Positions 6,536-14,479 of a stretch of 21,227 nucleotides of DNA are shown piece after piece. This DNA is from Bacillota bacterium. GTDB taxonomy: Bacteria; Bacillota; Clostridia; Lutisporales; Lutisporaceae. Numbering within the stretch: position 1 is the stretch's first letter; each line of letters opens with the position of its first letter. The stretch covers positions 1 to 21,227 of the forward strand of contig JALNWH010000024.1 in assembly GCA_023230985.1 (NCBI GenBank). The letters run 5' to 3'. The translations under genes were made by a program, and so were the position numbers. A model generated the notes under the pieces. That model worked only from the letters and a program-made list of their open reading frames with translations, was not told the DNA's origin and searched no databases.

Positions 6536-7723
6536 ATGCCTTATTTATCATGTGTTTCATGTTCAAAAAAAATAGAATTAGGTCCCCAATCTAGATGCGA
6601 ATGCGGTGAACCTTTAGAGGTCCACTATGAGTGCCTTAAACCACCTGCTAGGATAGCCGAAGAAGCCAATTTTATTATCCGGAATATGAATATATTTCCA
6701 TTAACAAAACTTAAGCCGGAATTGTCTTTGGGAGAAGGCAGCACACCTTTATTGTCAGCAAATTACTTAAAGGATGAAATTGGTCTTAAAGAGTTTTATT
6801 TAAAGAATGAGACTGTTAATCCTACCTGGTCTTTTAAGGATCGGGGAACATCTCTTGGTATACAAGCAGCCATTAAGTTTGATTTTCAATGTATTGGTAC
6901 TGTGTCATCTGGTAATATGGCGGCTTCTATTTCTGCCTATGCCAGTAAAGCGGGTTTAGCAGCCTATGTATTTGTTCAGGATAATATCCCTGAAGAGAAA
7001 CTTAGGTCTATCGCTATATATGGAGTTTCCTTGTATAGGGGGGTAGGGGATTACTCCGAACTGTACAATAATGCACTAACCTTAGGTGAAGAACATAACA
7101 TATTTTTTGTAAGTTCCGATAATCCTTTTCGAGTTGAAGGACAAAAAACCATTGCCTATGAGATTTTCGATCAATTAAATTATGAATCCTTAGATTTTAT
7201 TATCATGCCGGTATCTAGTGGTGGCAACATGGCTGCGGTCATAAAGGCCTGTGAGGAGATGGAGGCAATGTGTTTAATAAAAAGGGCACCTATCGTTATA
7301 GGTGTACAGGCCGCCGGATGTAGCCCTATTGCAACAGCTGTTGCAATAGGTAAAAATAAAATAGAGCATTTTGGTCAACCAAACACTGTAGCTTTTGCTA
7401 TCTCTAATCCTTATCCACCCAGCGGAAACCGCGTTTTGAACAAGGTTAAGGAAGGTAGGGCTTCTGTTGTCAGTATTTCTGAAAAGGAGATCCTGACCGC
7501 CCAATTGGAGCTGGCTAGGAAGGAAGGTCTGTTTGTACAGCCTGCGGGCGCAATTTCTGTGGCAGCTGCAAGACGCCTCATGTCTACTGGTATTCTAAAA
7601 CCCGAACACAAGGTTGCTGCCATTCTTACTGGAGGTGGTTTAAAGGATACCAATATCTTAACTACTCATTCCCTGGAGATTGGTACCGTGCCTGTAAACA
7701 AATTAGAATTAGTTTTAAGGTAG
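6536..7723 (+). CDS. Threonine-synthase-like PLP enzyme (fold type II)
   Basis: 395 aa. A small zinc-ribbon-like start (Cys 6, 9, 21, 23: CVSC...CECG) precedes the fold type II catalytic domain. SFKDRGTS carries the PLP lysine (about residue 103), SSGNMAASISAYASKAGL binds substrate carboxylate, PVSSGGNMAA is the phosphate-binding Gly loop, and LTGGGLKD lies near the C-terminus. The layout matches threonine synthase (phosphohomoserine to threonine). No hom or thrB is nearby and the next gene is ridA, so a beta-elimination or beta-replacement role on a hydroxylated amino acid is at least as likely (inference). Start: AAGGAGATGAT just upstream of ATG. A 26-bp perfect palindrome lies within the gene at 7325-7350. 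Confidence 0.85.
   Translation: MPYLSCVSCSKKIELGPQSRCECGEPLEVHYECLKPPARIAEEANFIIRNMNIFPLTKLKPELSLGEGSTPLLSANYLKDEIGLKEFYLKNETVNPTWSFKDRGTSLGIQAAIKFDFQCIGTVSSGNMAASISAYASKAGLAAYVFVQDNIPEEKLRSIAIYGVSLYRGVGDYSELYNNALTLGEEHNIFFVSSDNPFRVEGQKTIAYEIFDQLNYESLDFIIMPVSSGGNMAAVIKACEEMEAMCLIKRAPIVIGVQAAGCSPIATAVAIGKNKIEHFGQPNTVAFAISNPYPPSGNRVLNKVKEGRASVVSISEKEILTAQLELARKEGLFVQPAGAISVAAARRLMSTGILKPEHKVAAILTGGGLKDTNILTTHSLEIGTVPVNKLELVLR
7325..7350. other. 26-bp perfect palindrome inside a coding region
   Basis: The arms CCTATTGCAACAG and CTGTTGCAATAGG abut with no spacer. It codes for part of SPIATAVAIG in the PLP enzyme, in an Ala/Ile-rich stretch. The half-element TATTGCA is also present in the candidate operator at 3635-3661, but spacing differs (8 bases here, 5 there). 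It could be an intragenic operator, an RNA hairpin, or chance. Confidence 0.6.
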
Positions 7724-7773
7724 GCGGAAAGTGTATTTAACCAGTAATATTTTAGTTTAAGGTGATGTGATAA

Positions 7774-8235
7774 ATGTCAATAGTTAAAAAGCGGATAGTT
7801 GAGTTGGGGTTCGAGATGCCAGTGTTTCTAAAACCTGCTGGGATTTATCTTCTGTCCAGGCGTTTCGATAATTTTGTTATTACTTCAGGTCAAGGGCCTA
7901 AGGTAGATGGCAAGGTAGTGTATCATGGTAAAGTTGGTAAAGACCTTACAATGGAAGATGCATACAAAGCAGCACAGATTGCCTGCTTGAATTGTTTAGC
8001 TTCAATAGAAATTGAAATAGGGAATTTGGACAATATTGTGCAGGTGGTTTCACTACTAGGCTTTGTCAATAGTACTCCAAATTTTGTTGATCAAGCTAAG
8101 GTTATGGATGGTGCTTCGCATCTATTATTGAACATTTTAGGTGAGCGGGGTAAAGGTGCGAGAATGGTTATTGGTAGTAATGTCTTGCCAAACAATATGG
8201 CGGTAGAAATACAATTGATTGTTGAAGTTGAGTAA
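7774..8235 (+). CDS. ridA: RidA/YjgF/UK114 family reactive-intermediate deaminase
   Basis: 153 aa, the slightly longer RidA subgroup. Visible are SRRFDNFVITSGQGPKVDG near the N-terminus and the C-terminal GKGARMVIGSNVLPNNMAVE, then IQLIVEV. The Arg there corresponds to the conserved carboxylate-binding arginine of active RidA proteins. RidA hydrolyses enamine/imine products such as 2-aminoacrylate made by PLP dehydratases, releasing ammonia and the 2-oxo acid. It lies 50 bases after the threonine-synthase-like gene, a pairing that suggests it handles that enzyme's product. The start follows AAGGTGAT. Members of this superfamily with other hydrolytic or unknown roles exist, so the substrate is inferred. 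Confidence 0.88.
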   Translation: MSIVKKRIVELGFEMPVFLKPAGIYLLSRRFDNFVITSGQGPKVDGKVVYHGKVGKDLTMEDAYKAAQIACLNCLASIEIEIGNLDNIVQVVSLLGFVNSTPNFVDQAKVMDGASHLLLNILGERGKGARMVIGSNVLPNNMAVEIQLIVEVE

Positions 8236-8355
8236 AAATGCTATTGTTATTTAGGTAAACGCTCTTTTGATGATGTTGTATTATATGCATTATACTTGAT
8301 TTGGACTTTACCATAAATGAGTGAAAAATATTCCCTACCAGTTTTATATAATGGC

Positions 8356-8385
8356 TTGTCCGCGATATACCTAGATAAATATAAT
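8356..8385 (+). promoter_or_regulatory. Candidate sigma-A promoter upstream of the M29-like gene
   Basis: TTGTCC (8356-8361) and a perfect TATAAT (8380-8385) lie 18 bases apart within the 246-base gap after ridA. This would give the downstream M29-like/class V pair its own transcription start about 90 bases before ATG 8482. The same gap holds an AAAGGAGG (8402-8409) with no credible gene attached. Confidence 0.4.
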
Positions 8386-8481
8386 GTATAATAATTGCAA
8401 TAAAGGAGGTGAAAACCAAGTTGTAAGTATGTCACTAATGTTGAAAGCTATACTAAGCGAGAATTGTTGGGAGGAGATATT

Positions 8482-9444
8482 ATGAATTCTAAATATGAAA
8501 AGGCTTGCAATACACTTCTTTATGTTTGTGGGTGTTGCAAGAAAGACGAAGAGATATTGATTATAACTGACCCTACAAGTAGTGAAATTGCAAGAGTTTT
8601 ATGGGATGCAGCAAGGGATTTATCGAATAAGAATATGATTATGATGGATGATCGTTCAATGCATGGTGAGGAGCCAACTAAGCTTGTTGCTGATGCCATG
8701 ATGGCTTGTGATGTTATGTTCCGTGTTACCAAATACTCTCTTTCTTCTACGAAAGCCAGAAAACGTGCTATTGAAGCTGGCAAGCGTGATGTTAACATGG
8801 CTGATTATCGCCTTAGCATGCTAGAAAGTGGAGGTTTATTTACGGACTTCATAGAAGCAGGTAAAGTTGTTAAACGGGTGGCTAAGAGTATTGAAGGCGA
8901 AAAAATAAAAATTGTATCCCCAGGGGGGACTAACTTCACCGCTAGCATAAAAGGTAACCCAGGGAGAGAAGTTTCTGGTCGAAGTACAAAACCTGGGGAG
9001 TTAGCAAGTCCCCCAGATATTGAAGCAAATATAGGTGCTATAGAGGGTACAGCAAATGGAATAATCCGAGTCGATGGTAGTATTCCTTATCCATCATTAG
9101 GGCTTATTAGTGATGAGATCTGGCTTACTGTTGAAAAAAGTGTAATCACGGATATTAAGGGTGGTCCACAAGCTGCAGAATTAGCACGCTTACTAGCTTC
9201 CTACAATGACCCAAGGGTTTACCGAATAGGCGAAATTGGTATTGGATTAAATCCCGATTGCAGACTTTGTGGATTGATGTTAGAGGATGAAGGGGTTTAT
9301 GGTACTGTTCACTTTGGTATAGGAAACAACTTGGCTTGGGGGGGAACATCTGATTGTTCATTACATCTTGATGCCATTATTCTAAAACCTACCCTTACGG
9401 TTGATGATCGAATAATAATAGAGAATGGGGAACTAAGGGTGTAG
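8482..9444 (+). CDS. M29/AmpS-like metallohydrolase (annotated type: leucyl aminopeptidase)
   Basis: About 320 aa. The C-terminal half carries the M29-type metal-site pattern: GEIGIGLNPDCRLCG, then MLEDEGVYGTVHFGIGNN, then SLHLDAIILKPTLTVDD. The Glu, Glu, His, His and Asp in these blocks are the expected ligands. The N-terminal half (DEEILIITDPTSSEIARVLW) is the small-domain part of the same fold. Family members include thermophilic aminopeptidases, and 2,5-dihydroxypyridine dioxygenase (NicX) shares the fold, so 'aminopeptidase' should be read loosely. At about 320 aa it is shorter than the classic ~410-aa peptidases. Start is ATG 8482, with GGGAGGAG six bases upstream; an in-frame TTG at 8464 overlaps that ribosome site. 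Its role in the island could be to hydrolyse an amide or peptide substrate (inference). Confidence 0.72.
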   Translation: MNSKYEKACNTLLYVCGCCKKDEEILIITDPTSSEIARVLWDAARDLSNKNMIMMDDRSMHGEEPTKLVADAMMACDVMFRVTKYSLSSTKARKRAIEAGKRDVNMADYRLSMLESGGLFTDFIEAGKVVKRVAKSIEGEKIKIVSPGGTNFTASIKGNPGREVSGRSTKPGELASPPDIEANIGAIEGTANGIIRVDGSIPYPSLGLISDEIWLTVEKSVITDIKGGPQAAELARLLASYNDPRVYRIGEIGIGLNPDCRLCGLMLEDEGVYGTVHFGIGNNLAWGGTSDCSLHLDAIILKPTLTVDDRIIIENGELRV

Positions 9445-9549
9445 ATTTTCCGATAAACAAGAATAATTTCGGTAGATGGCGATAAAAAGAAAAGTAAATA
9501 TTTATACAAAAAACATATGTTAGTAGAAGAAATGAAGGAGGGAAACATT

Positions 9550-10830
9550 TTGGAATTTTATCCAGAGGGATTGCTATTTTCTGATGAGTTACAATATGAA
9601 ATTAAAAGTAGGTTTATGCATATGGATACAGATCCGGGATATGGACGACGCATATTTTTCGAAAATGCGGGTGGGTCTCTAAGACTTAAGCAGTCAGTGC
9701 AGACATTTTCAGAAATCGGTGCCTATCCAGACTGTGCCAGCCGGCGTCATAATCGTGCAACTGATCTTAAAAGGATAGAAAAAAAAGGTCTTAATAATGC
9801 ACGAATTATATTTAACGCAAAATCTGGTCAGCTCCATACTACAATTTCAGCCACCCGAGGAATGTTTAACATGGTGGGTACTATAGCAGAAAATGTACCT
9901 GGGAAAAACATAGTTACAACCGTTCTTGAGCATCCGTCGGTATTTGATGCAGCAAAATATTACTGTAAGAAAATGGACATAGAACTTCGTGTTGCATCTG
10001 CCAATTTGCAAACTGGCGGAATTGATCCAGAAGCTATTTGTAATTTAATTGACAAAGACACTGTTCTTTTAGTTTTTATGGCTGCTTCAAATATTACGGG
10101 CTCCATATTTGATGTGGATACCATTATTAAAGGTGCACGCTCCGTGAATCCGGAACTATATATTATAGTTGATTTTGTACAACATGCACCGCATGATGTA
10201 TTTGATGTGGAAGAATTAAAGATTGATGGTGCAAATATTGCACCATATAAGTACTTTGGTCAGCGGGGTTATAGTTTTAGTTATGTTTCTGATCGTGTTG
10301 CATTATTGCCACATCAACGTGTATTAAGACCTGGAAATGAAAGCAACTGGATATTAGGAAGTATTGCTCAGGCTCAATATGCTGATGTTTCCAGTATTGT
10401 TGAATATGTTTCATGGATTGGCGACCATTTTACAAAAGATAAAAATCCGCGATGTTTGTTTGAAACAGGGATGAAACATATACATCTACATGAGCGTGGG
10501 TTACTACATCGGATATTATTCGGCGGCAATGGTGTTAGCGGACTTAAGGATATCTCGAATGCTGAGCCTTTATTCTATAATGGGGATATCACTTGCAAAG
10601 ATTTGATTGTTCCTTTGAGATTTAAAAATATAAGTTGCCCCAAAGCAGTTGATGAATATGCAAAACGGGGTATTATAGTTTTTGAGCGTATGGCAGATTC
10701 CTACTATTCCATGAGACCAATGGAAACATTTAGCCTGCCAGGTGTAATCCGAGTATCTCCACTACACTGTCATAGCATAGAAGATATTGATACATTTTTG
10801 GAGGCAACACAAGAAATTGCAGCAATATAA
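9550..10830 (+). CDS. Class V-fold PLP enzyme (cysteine desulfurase/selenocysteine lyase-like)
   Basis: About 426 aa. FFENAGGSLRLKQSV matches the YFDNAGGS-type opening of the SufS/CsdA/isopenicillin-N-epimerase branch. Other marks are HTTISATRGMFNMVG, VLEHPSVFDAA (His stacking on PLP), the NITGSIFDVD segment, VDFVQHAPHDVFD (Asp-Gln-His) and IAPYKYFGQRG with the Schiff-base Lys. The Cys-containing loop used by desulfurases was not identified, and no sulfur-transfer genes are nearby. A role on the island's amino-acid substrate (lyase, epimerase or aminotransferase) is therefore preferred. TTG 9550 is chosen because GAAGGAGGG (9534-9542) lies seven bases upstream; ATG 9517 lacks a ribosome site. 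It follows the M29-like gene by about 105 bases and precedes the transporter. Confidence 0.78.
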   Translation: MEFYPEGLLFSDELQYEIKSRFMHMDTDPGYGRRIFFENAGGSLRLKQSVQTFSEIGAYPDCASRRHNRATDLKRIEKKGLNNARIIFNAKSGQLHTTISATRGMFNMVGTIAENVPGKNIVTTVLEHPSVFDAAKYYCKKMDIELRVASANLQTGGIDPEAICNLIDKDTVLLVFMAASNITGSIFDVDTIIKGARSVNPELYIIVDFVQHAPHDVFDVEELKIDGANIAPYKYFGQRGYSFSYVSDRVALLPHQRVLRPGNESNWILGSIAQAQYADVSSIVEYVSWIGDHFTKDKNPRCLFETGMKHIHLHERGLLHRILFGGNGVSGLKDISNAEPLFYNGDITCKDLIVPLRFKNISCPKAVDEYAKRGIIVFERMADSYYSMRPMETFSLPGVIRVSPLHCHSIEDIDTFLEATQEIAAI

Positions 10831-10914
10831 ATTGGTTTAGATAGTTTTAGTTAGTTTTGATGAGGGATTAACAGGTAAAATTCAAATAAACATATATCTA
10901 ATTTGCAGCTATGG

Positions 10915-10938
10915 TGATTAAAGTATTTTATTTAATCA
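10915..10938. promoter_or_regulatory. Inverted repeat TGATTAAA/TTTAATCA upstream of the transporter
   Basis: Perfect 8-bp arms with an 8-base A/T spacer, in the 261-base gap before the tctC-like gene. Candidate operator or transcription-end hairpin for the upstream gene; there is no T-run directly after it, so an operator is slightly preferred. Confidence 0.3.
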
Positions 10939-11027
10939 GAAGGTACTGGAGAAGATTATTACAAAAGAAGGGAGGGAATTTGCATTAATATAATGGGGAA
11001 TGATTTTATATAAATCTTCCTTTTCCT

Positions 11028-11065
11028 ATAATAGGACAGAGCATCAGTGTGATGACTTCTATTAT
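11028..11065 (+). promoter_or_regulatory. Nested hairpin in the leader of the transporter operon
   Basis: Outer arms ATAATAG (11028-11034) and CTATTAT (11059-11065) enclose an inner CATCA/TGATG stem with a GTG loop (11042-11054). The structure ends about 11 bases before the AAGGAGGG ribosome site of the tctC-like gene, so it could tune its translation or mRNA stability. Inner and outer stems are short. Confidence 0.3.
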
Positions 11066-11091
11066 TATAATTTTTAAGGAGGGCTCAAATT

Positions 11092-12081
11092 ATGAAAAGA
11101 ACAAAAAAAGGAATATTAATGTTAGTACTAGTTGCCTTTGCATTATTTATTAATGGTTGCGCAACTCAAGATGTTGACAGTAAGATAGAAGCTGATACAT
11201 GGCCGGAAAAACCTATAACCTGGAATAGCATATTCACAGCTGGTGGTATGAGCGACTTGTCTCTTAGGGCTTTGGCAGAAGGGGTTGAAAAGAAGCTAGG
11301 GGTGCCTATCGTAGTGGAAAACATAGTTGGTGCTGCAGGAGCGGCTGGAGTAAATGCAATAGCAAAAGCTGAACCTGATGGTTATACATTTGGATTAGCA
11401 GTTGTAAGTACAAATACGGTCTTGCCTTACTTTGAAGATGTTGGCTATGACCCTGCAGAAGATTTTGAATATATATCTCAATATGTCACTGTATACCAAC
11501 CTGTTGCTGTAAAAGCAGATAGCCCTTGGGATACATGGGAGGATATGATTAGTTGGGCAAAAAATAATCCTGGTAAACTTAAATGGTCTGCTGCCTCGGC
11601 CAAAGGAGCGCAGGCTATAGCGACTGAAGCTGTATTTAAAGAACAAGGTATTGAGGCTACTTTCGTACCATTTCAAGGTGGGGCGGAGTGTATGGCAGCT
11701 CTATTAGGTGGGCACGTAGATGCAACTATAGTTGCTGAATATATCGGACCTTTGGAAGCGGGGGAAGTAAGATTACTTGCGGAATGTGGACCGGTAAATA
11801 TTAAGGGATATGAAGATGTTCCAACGTATAAAGAGCTCGGCTATCCTTTACATCCAATGAGTTTTTATGGTGTGGCTGGGCCTAAGGGGATACCGCAGGA
11901 TATAGTAAATAAATTGAATAGCGCTATTAAGGAAGTTGTGGAATCGGATGATTTTTATCAGAAAATGGAGAAACTTAATATTCTGCCCATCCATGTAGGG
12001 GCTGAAGAATTTGGTAACTATGTTAGAGGTGCTTATGCTGATATGGGAGAAGAATTAAGAAAACTTGGTATGATTGAATAA
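11092..12081 (+). CDS. tctC: TTT transporter substrate-binding lipoprotein (TctC/Bug family)
   Basis: 329 aa. An N-terminal KRTKK plus hydrophobic helix ends in a lipobox INGC (Cys about residue 23), so the mature protein is membrane-anchored on the outside. The Bug-family pattern follows: WPEKPITWNSIFTAGGMSDLSLRALAEG, then VENIVGAAGAAGVNAIAKAEPDGYT, then a lobe with WSAASAKGAQ and ELGYPLHPMSFYGVAGPKGIP. These proteins bind carboxylates (citrate, other dicarboxylates, aromatic acids, some amino acids) and hand them to TctA-TctB. AAGGAGGG lies just upstream of ATG. The ligand cannot be read from sequence; as the only importer in the island it probably brings in the pathway substrate. Confidence 0.93.
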   Translation: MKRTKKGILMLVLVAFALFINGCATQDVDSKIEADTWPEKPITWNSIFTAGGMSDLSLRALAEGVEKKLGVPIVVENIVGAAGAAGVNAIAKAEPDGYTFGLAVVSTNTVLPYFEDVGYDPAEDFEYISQYVTVYQPVAVKADSPWDTWEDMISWAKNNPGKLKWSAASAKGAQAIATEAVFKEQGIEATFVPFQGGAECMAALLGGHVDATIVAEYIGPLEAGEVRLLAECGPVNIKGYEDVPTYKELGYPLHPMSFYGVAGPKGIPQDIVNKLNSAIKEVVESDDFYQKMEKLNILPIHVGAEEFGNYVRGAYADMGEELRKLGMIE

Positions 12082-12102
12082 TTTAGCGCTCTAATAAAGG
12101 AA

Positions 12103-12609
12103 GTGGTTTATCTGAACATTAAAAGAGATATCATTGTTAATGCAGTAATATTTTTGGTAAGTATAATATTTCTCTTGATAATAATACCCACGCAAATTCG
12201 TGTTGAAATTGGGGAACATGGGGTAACAGCTACCACATTCCCCAAGCTTGCCAGTATAATTATTATTTTAGCTTCCCTTTTTGAAATAATCATCAATTGG
12301 AAAGGAATGGATTGGATTGATTTGAAAAAACATCAGCTGAAGTCCGGACAAATAAAAGATACTTTGGCAGTAACCGGAAGACCCTTAGTAGTGATTGTTG
12401 CAACTGTTATCTATGCTTTTGTATTAATTGAATTATTGGGTTTTGTTACATCCACTGTTTTTGTGATGATGTGTTTAATGTTGTTCTTAGATGAAAAAAG
12501 ACTTAACATTGTGGTTATAGTGTCGCTTGTATTGCCTTTAATTATTAACTTTGCATTTTCAAAATTGTTATACGTTAGATTTCCTAGCGGAATTATGGGA
12601 TTATTCTAG
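12103..12609 (+). CDS. tctB: TTT transporter small membrane subunit (TctB family)
   Basis: About 168 aa with four predicted membrane helices (roughly residues 12-27, 43-62, 90-112 and 116-160 as a split pair), the standard TctB layout, starting LNIKRDIIVNAVIFLVSI. TctB sequences are weakly conserved, so the call rests on topology and on lying between tctC and tctA. The start is uncertain: GTG 12103 is only two bases from AAAGGA, while CTG 12112 would sit better behind AAAGGAAG. It follows tctC by 21 bases and is clearly cotranscribed. Confidence 0.85.
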   Translation: MVYLNIKRDIIVNAVIFLVSIIFLLIIIPTQIRVEIGEHGVTATTFPKLASIIIILASLFEIIINWKGMDWIDLKKHQLKSGQIKDTLAVTGRPLVVIVATVIYAFVLIELLGFVTSTVFVMMCLMLFLDEKRLNIVVIVSLVLPLIINFAFSKLLYVRFPSGIMGLF

Positions 12610-12681
12610 GTAACGCTAGTTATTCCCGGGGATTCTTAGTTAGTTGAAATTGTACTGATAGATAACTGTTCTGTATATATT

Positions 12682-12729
12682 GGGCGGACACTCGCTTAAT
12701 TGAAGGATATTTTTGCTTTTGGTCCGCCC
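12682..12729 (+). promoter_or_regulatory. Long-loop stem GGGCGGAC/GTCCGCCC between tctB and tctA
   Basis: Perfect 8-bp GC-rich arms (12682-12689 and 12722-12729) with a 32-base loop, standing out in A+T-rich DNA. It sits in the 270-base gap between the small and large membrane subunits. It could stabilise the upstream tctCB message or attenuate tctA. No T-run follows, so it is not a classic terminator. Confidence 0.4.
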
Positions 12730-12761
12730 GGAATCCAATCACCAAGAGGGAGGCATTTAAA

Positions 12762-12788
12762 TTGAGTGCACATATAAAAGATTTGTAA
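12762..12788 (+). other. Eight-codon mini-ORF behind a strong ribosome site
   Basis: GAGGGAGG (12746-12753) is placed eight bases before TTG 12762, which opens MSAHIKDL and then stops at 12786-12788. The strong site with almost no gene suggests either a leader peptide or the residue of a deleted gene between tctB and tctA. Chance cannot be excluded. Confidence 0.2.
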
Positions 12789-12879
12789 CACTTAAACTTT
12801 TAGGTTAAACAAGTAAAAAATGTATTTAGTGTTATTTTATTTAGAGAATATTAATTGAGATTTGAACGGAGGGTAGAAC

Positions 12880-14385
12880 ATGTTGAAAAGTATTGTAGAA
12901 GGTATGTTGCTCGTCCTGACCTGGAAGGGTATATTAGCAGTAGCTGGTGGAGTGTGTGCGGGGCTAATACTTGGTGCTATTCCTGGTCTTACGGCTGCTA
13001 TGGCTATCGCATTATTAGTTCCGTTGACTTTTTATACACCAATATGGATTAGTGTTCCGTTGTTACTAGGTATGCTTAAGGGTTCCTTCTTTGGTGGATC
13101 TATATCAGCTATTCTGATCCGAACCCCAGGAACACCTGCTGCATCGGCAACGGTTCTTGATGGCTACCCATTAGCTCAACAGGGTAAATCCGGTAAAGCA
13201 TTGAAGATGGCTTTGTATAGTTCGGTATTTGGGGATGTTTTTAGCGATATATGTTTAGTATTAGTTGCAGGTATGCTTGCACGTATTGCCCTTAAATTTG
13301 GGCCACCAGAATACACATTATTGATAGCCTTTTCATTGCTACTTATAGGTGGTGTATCTGGAAAATCTATCTCAAAAGGTATAATAACCGCTGGAATTGG
13401 TCTATTAGTATCCTGTATAGGCATGGACCCGTTAAAGGGTCATAGTAGACTAATATTCAACTCTTTGGAGTTATTGGACGGTATTCAACTAGTGCCTATG
13501 TTAATTGGGCTGTTAGCTGTTTCTGAAATACTACTTCAGATGAGTGGACCAAAGACGGATATGCATGAAAGTATAGTCCCAATCTCTGAGAACCCAGAGG
13601 ATAATAAAGTGTCATGGGCCGAATTTTGTGCTTGTGTTCCTACACTTATAAAATCCTCAGCAATTGGGACAATTATTGGGGCATTACCCGGGCTTGGTGG
13701 CACTGTTGCGGCGTTTTTATCCTATGGTGAGGCGCAGCGCACTTCTAAAAATCGCAGTTTATTTGGCAAAGGGGCTCTTGAGGGGATAGCAGCTGCAGAA
13801 TCGTCCAACAGTGCCGTATGCGGAGCCAATATGATTCCATTGTTGGCATTTGGTATACCTGGTGATGTTACCGCCGCTATCATACTTGGTGCTTTTTTAA
13901 TGCAAGGAATTACCCCTGGTCCATTAATCTTTCGTGAAGTACCAGTAGCTATTTATGCAATTTATACTGGCCTTCTATTAGGTAATATATTTAACATGCT
14001 ATTTGGACACTTATTTTTACGTATAACGTCTTATTTTGTACGTATCCCCAAAAGGATTCTTTTCCCTTGTGTTTTAGCAACTGCAGTTGCAGGTTCATAT
14101 GGTTTTCGGCATAGTATGTTTGATGTAAAAACAATGATTGTATTTGGGATAATAGGATATGTACTAAGCAAATTAGAATATCCTCTTGTGCCAATGATTA
14201 TAGCTTTTATTCTTGGTCCTATCCTAGAGTCTTCTTTACGCAGAACTTTATTAATAATTAAGTCTGAGGGTTCTGTTTTGTTTTTGTTACAAAGACCACT
14301 ATTTATTGTCCTGAGTGCTGTTGCACTATTTTGTTTTTATTTTTTCTATCGACAATTTAGCATTCTTAGGGAGTTCCAAGACTAG
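12880..14385 (+). CDS. tctA: TTT transporter large membrane subunit (TctA family)
   Basis: 501 aa, full length, with about 11-12 membrane helices. The family signatures are clear: AGLILGAIPGLTAAMAIALL near the N-terminus, LGMLKGSFFGGSISAILIRTPGTPA, and the duplicated half GALPGLGGTVAAFLSYGEAQR, followed by AAESSNSAVCGANMIPLLAFG and IPGDVTAAI. TctA forms the ion-coupled channel that takes substrate from the TctC-type binding protein. The start follows ACGGAGGG. It is separated from tctB by 270 bases holding a GC-rich stem and a mini-ORF, longer than is usual in this operon type. Confidence 0.95.
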   Translation: MLKSIVEGMLLVLTWKGILAVAGGVCAGLILGAIPGLTAAMAIALLVPLTFYTPIWISVPLLLGMLKGSFFGGSISAILIRTPGTPAASATVLDGYPLAQQGKSGKALKMALYSSVFGDVFSDICLVLVAGMLARIALKFGPPEYTLLIAFSLLLIGGVSGKSISKGIITAGIGLLVSCIGMDPLKGHSRLIFNSLELLDGIQLVPMLIGLLAVSEILLQMSGPKTDMHESIVPISENPEDNKVSWAEFCACVPTLIKSSAIGTIIGALPGLGGTVAAFLSYGEAQRTSKNRSLFGKGALEGIAAAESSNSAVCGANMIPLLAFGIPGDVTAAIILGAFLMQGITPGPLIFREVPVAIYAIYTGLLLGNIFNMLFGHLFLRITSYFVRIPKRILFPCVLATAVAGSYGFRHSMFDVKTMIVFGIIGYVLSKLEYPLVPMIIAFILGPILESSLRRTLLIIKSEGSVLFLLQRPLFIVLSAVALFCFYFFYRQFSILREFQD

Positions 14386-14479
14386 TCCTTGAATGTCTGG
14401 TTCAGTTTGATAAAATATTTATAACCTATTGTTAAAATATATACGCACATATAACCTAAAAGGAAAAGGGGTGAAGTTA

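Noticed and set aside
8402..8484. AAAGGAGG with a GTG giving a 5-codon frame, and an 18-codon frame at 8429 overlapping ATG 8482.
   Set aside because: The first overlaps its own ribosome site and ends at once; the second is 19 or more bases from any ribosome site. No evidence that either is translated.
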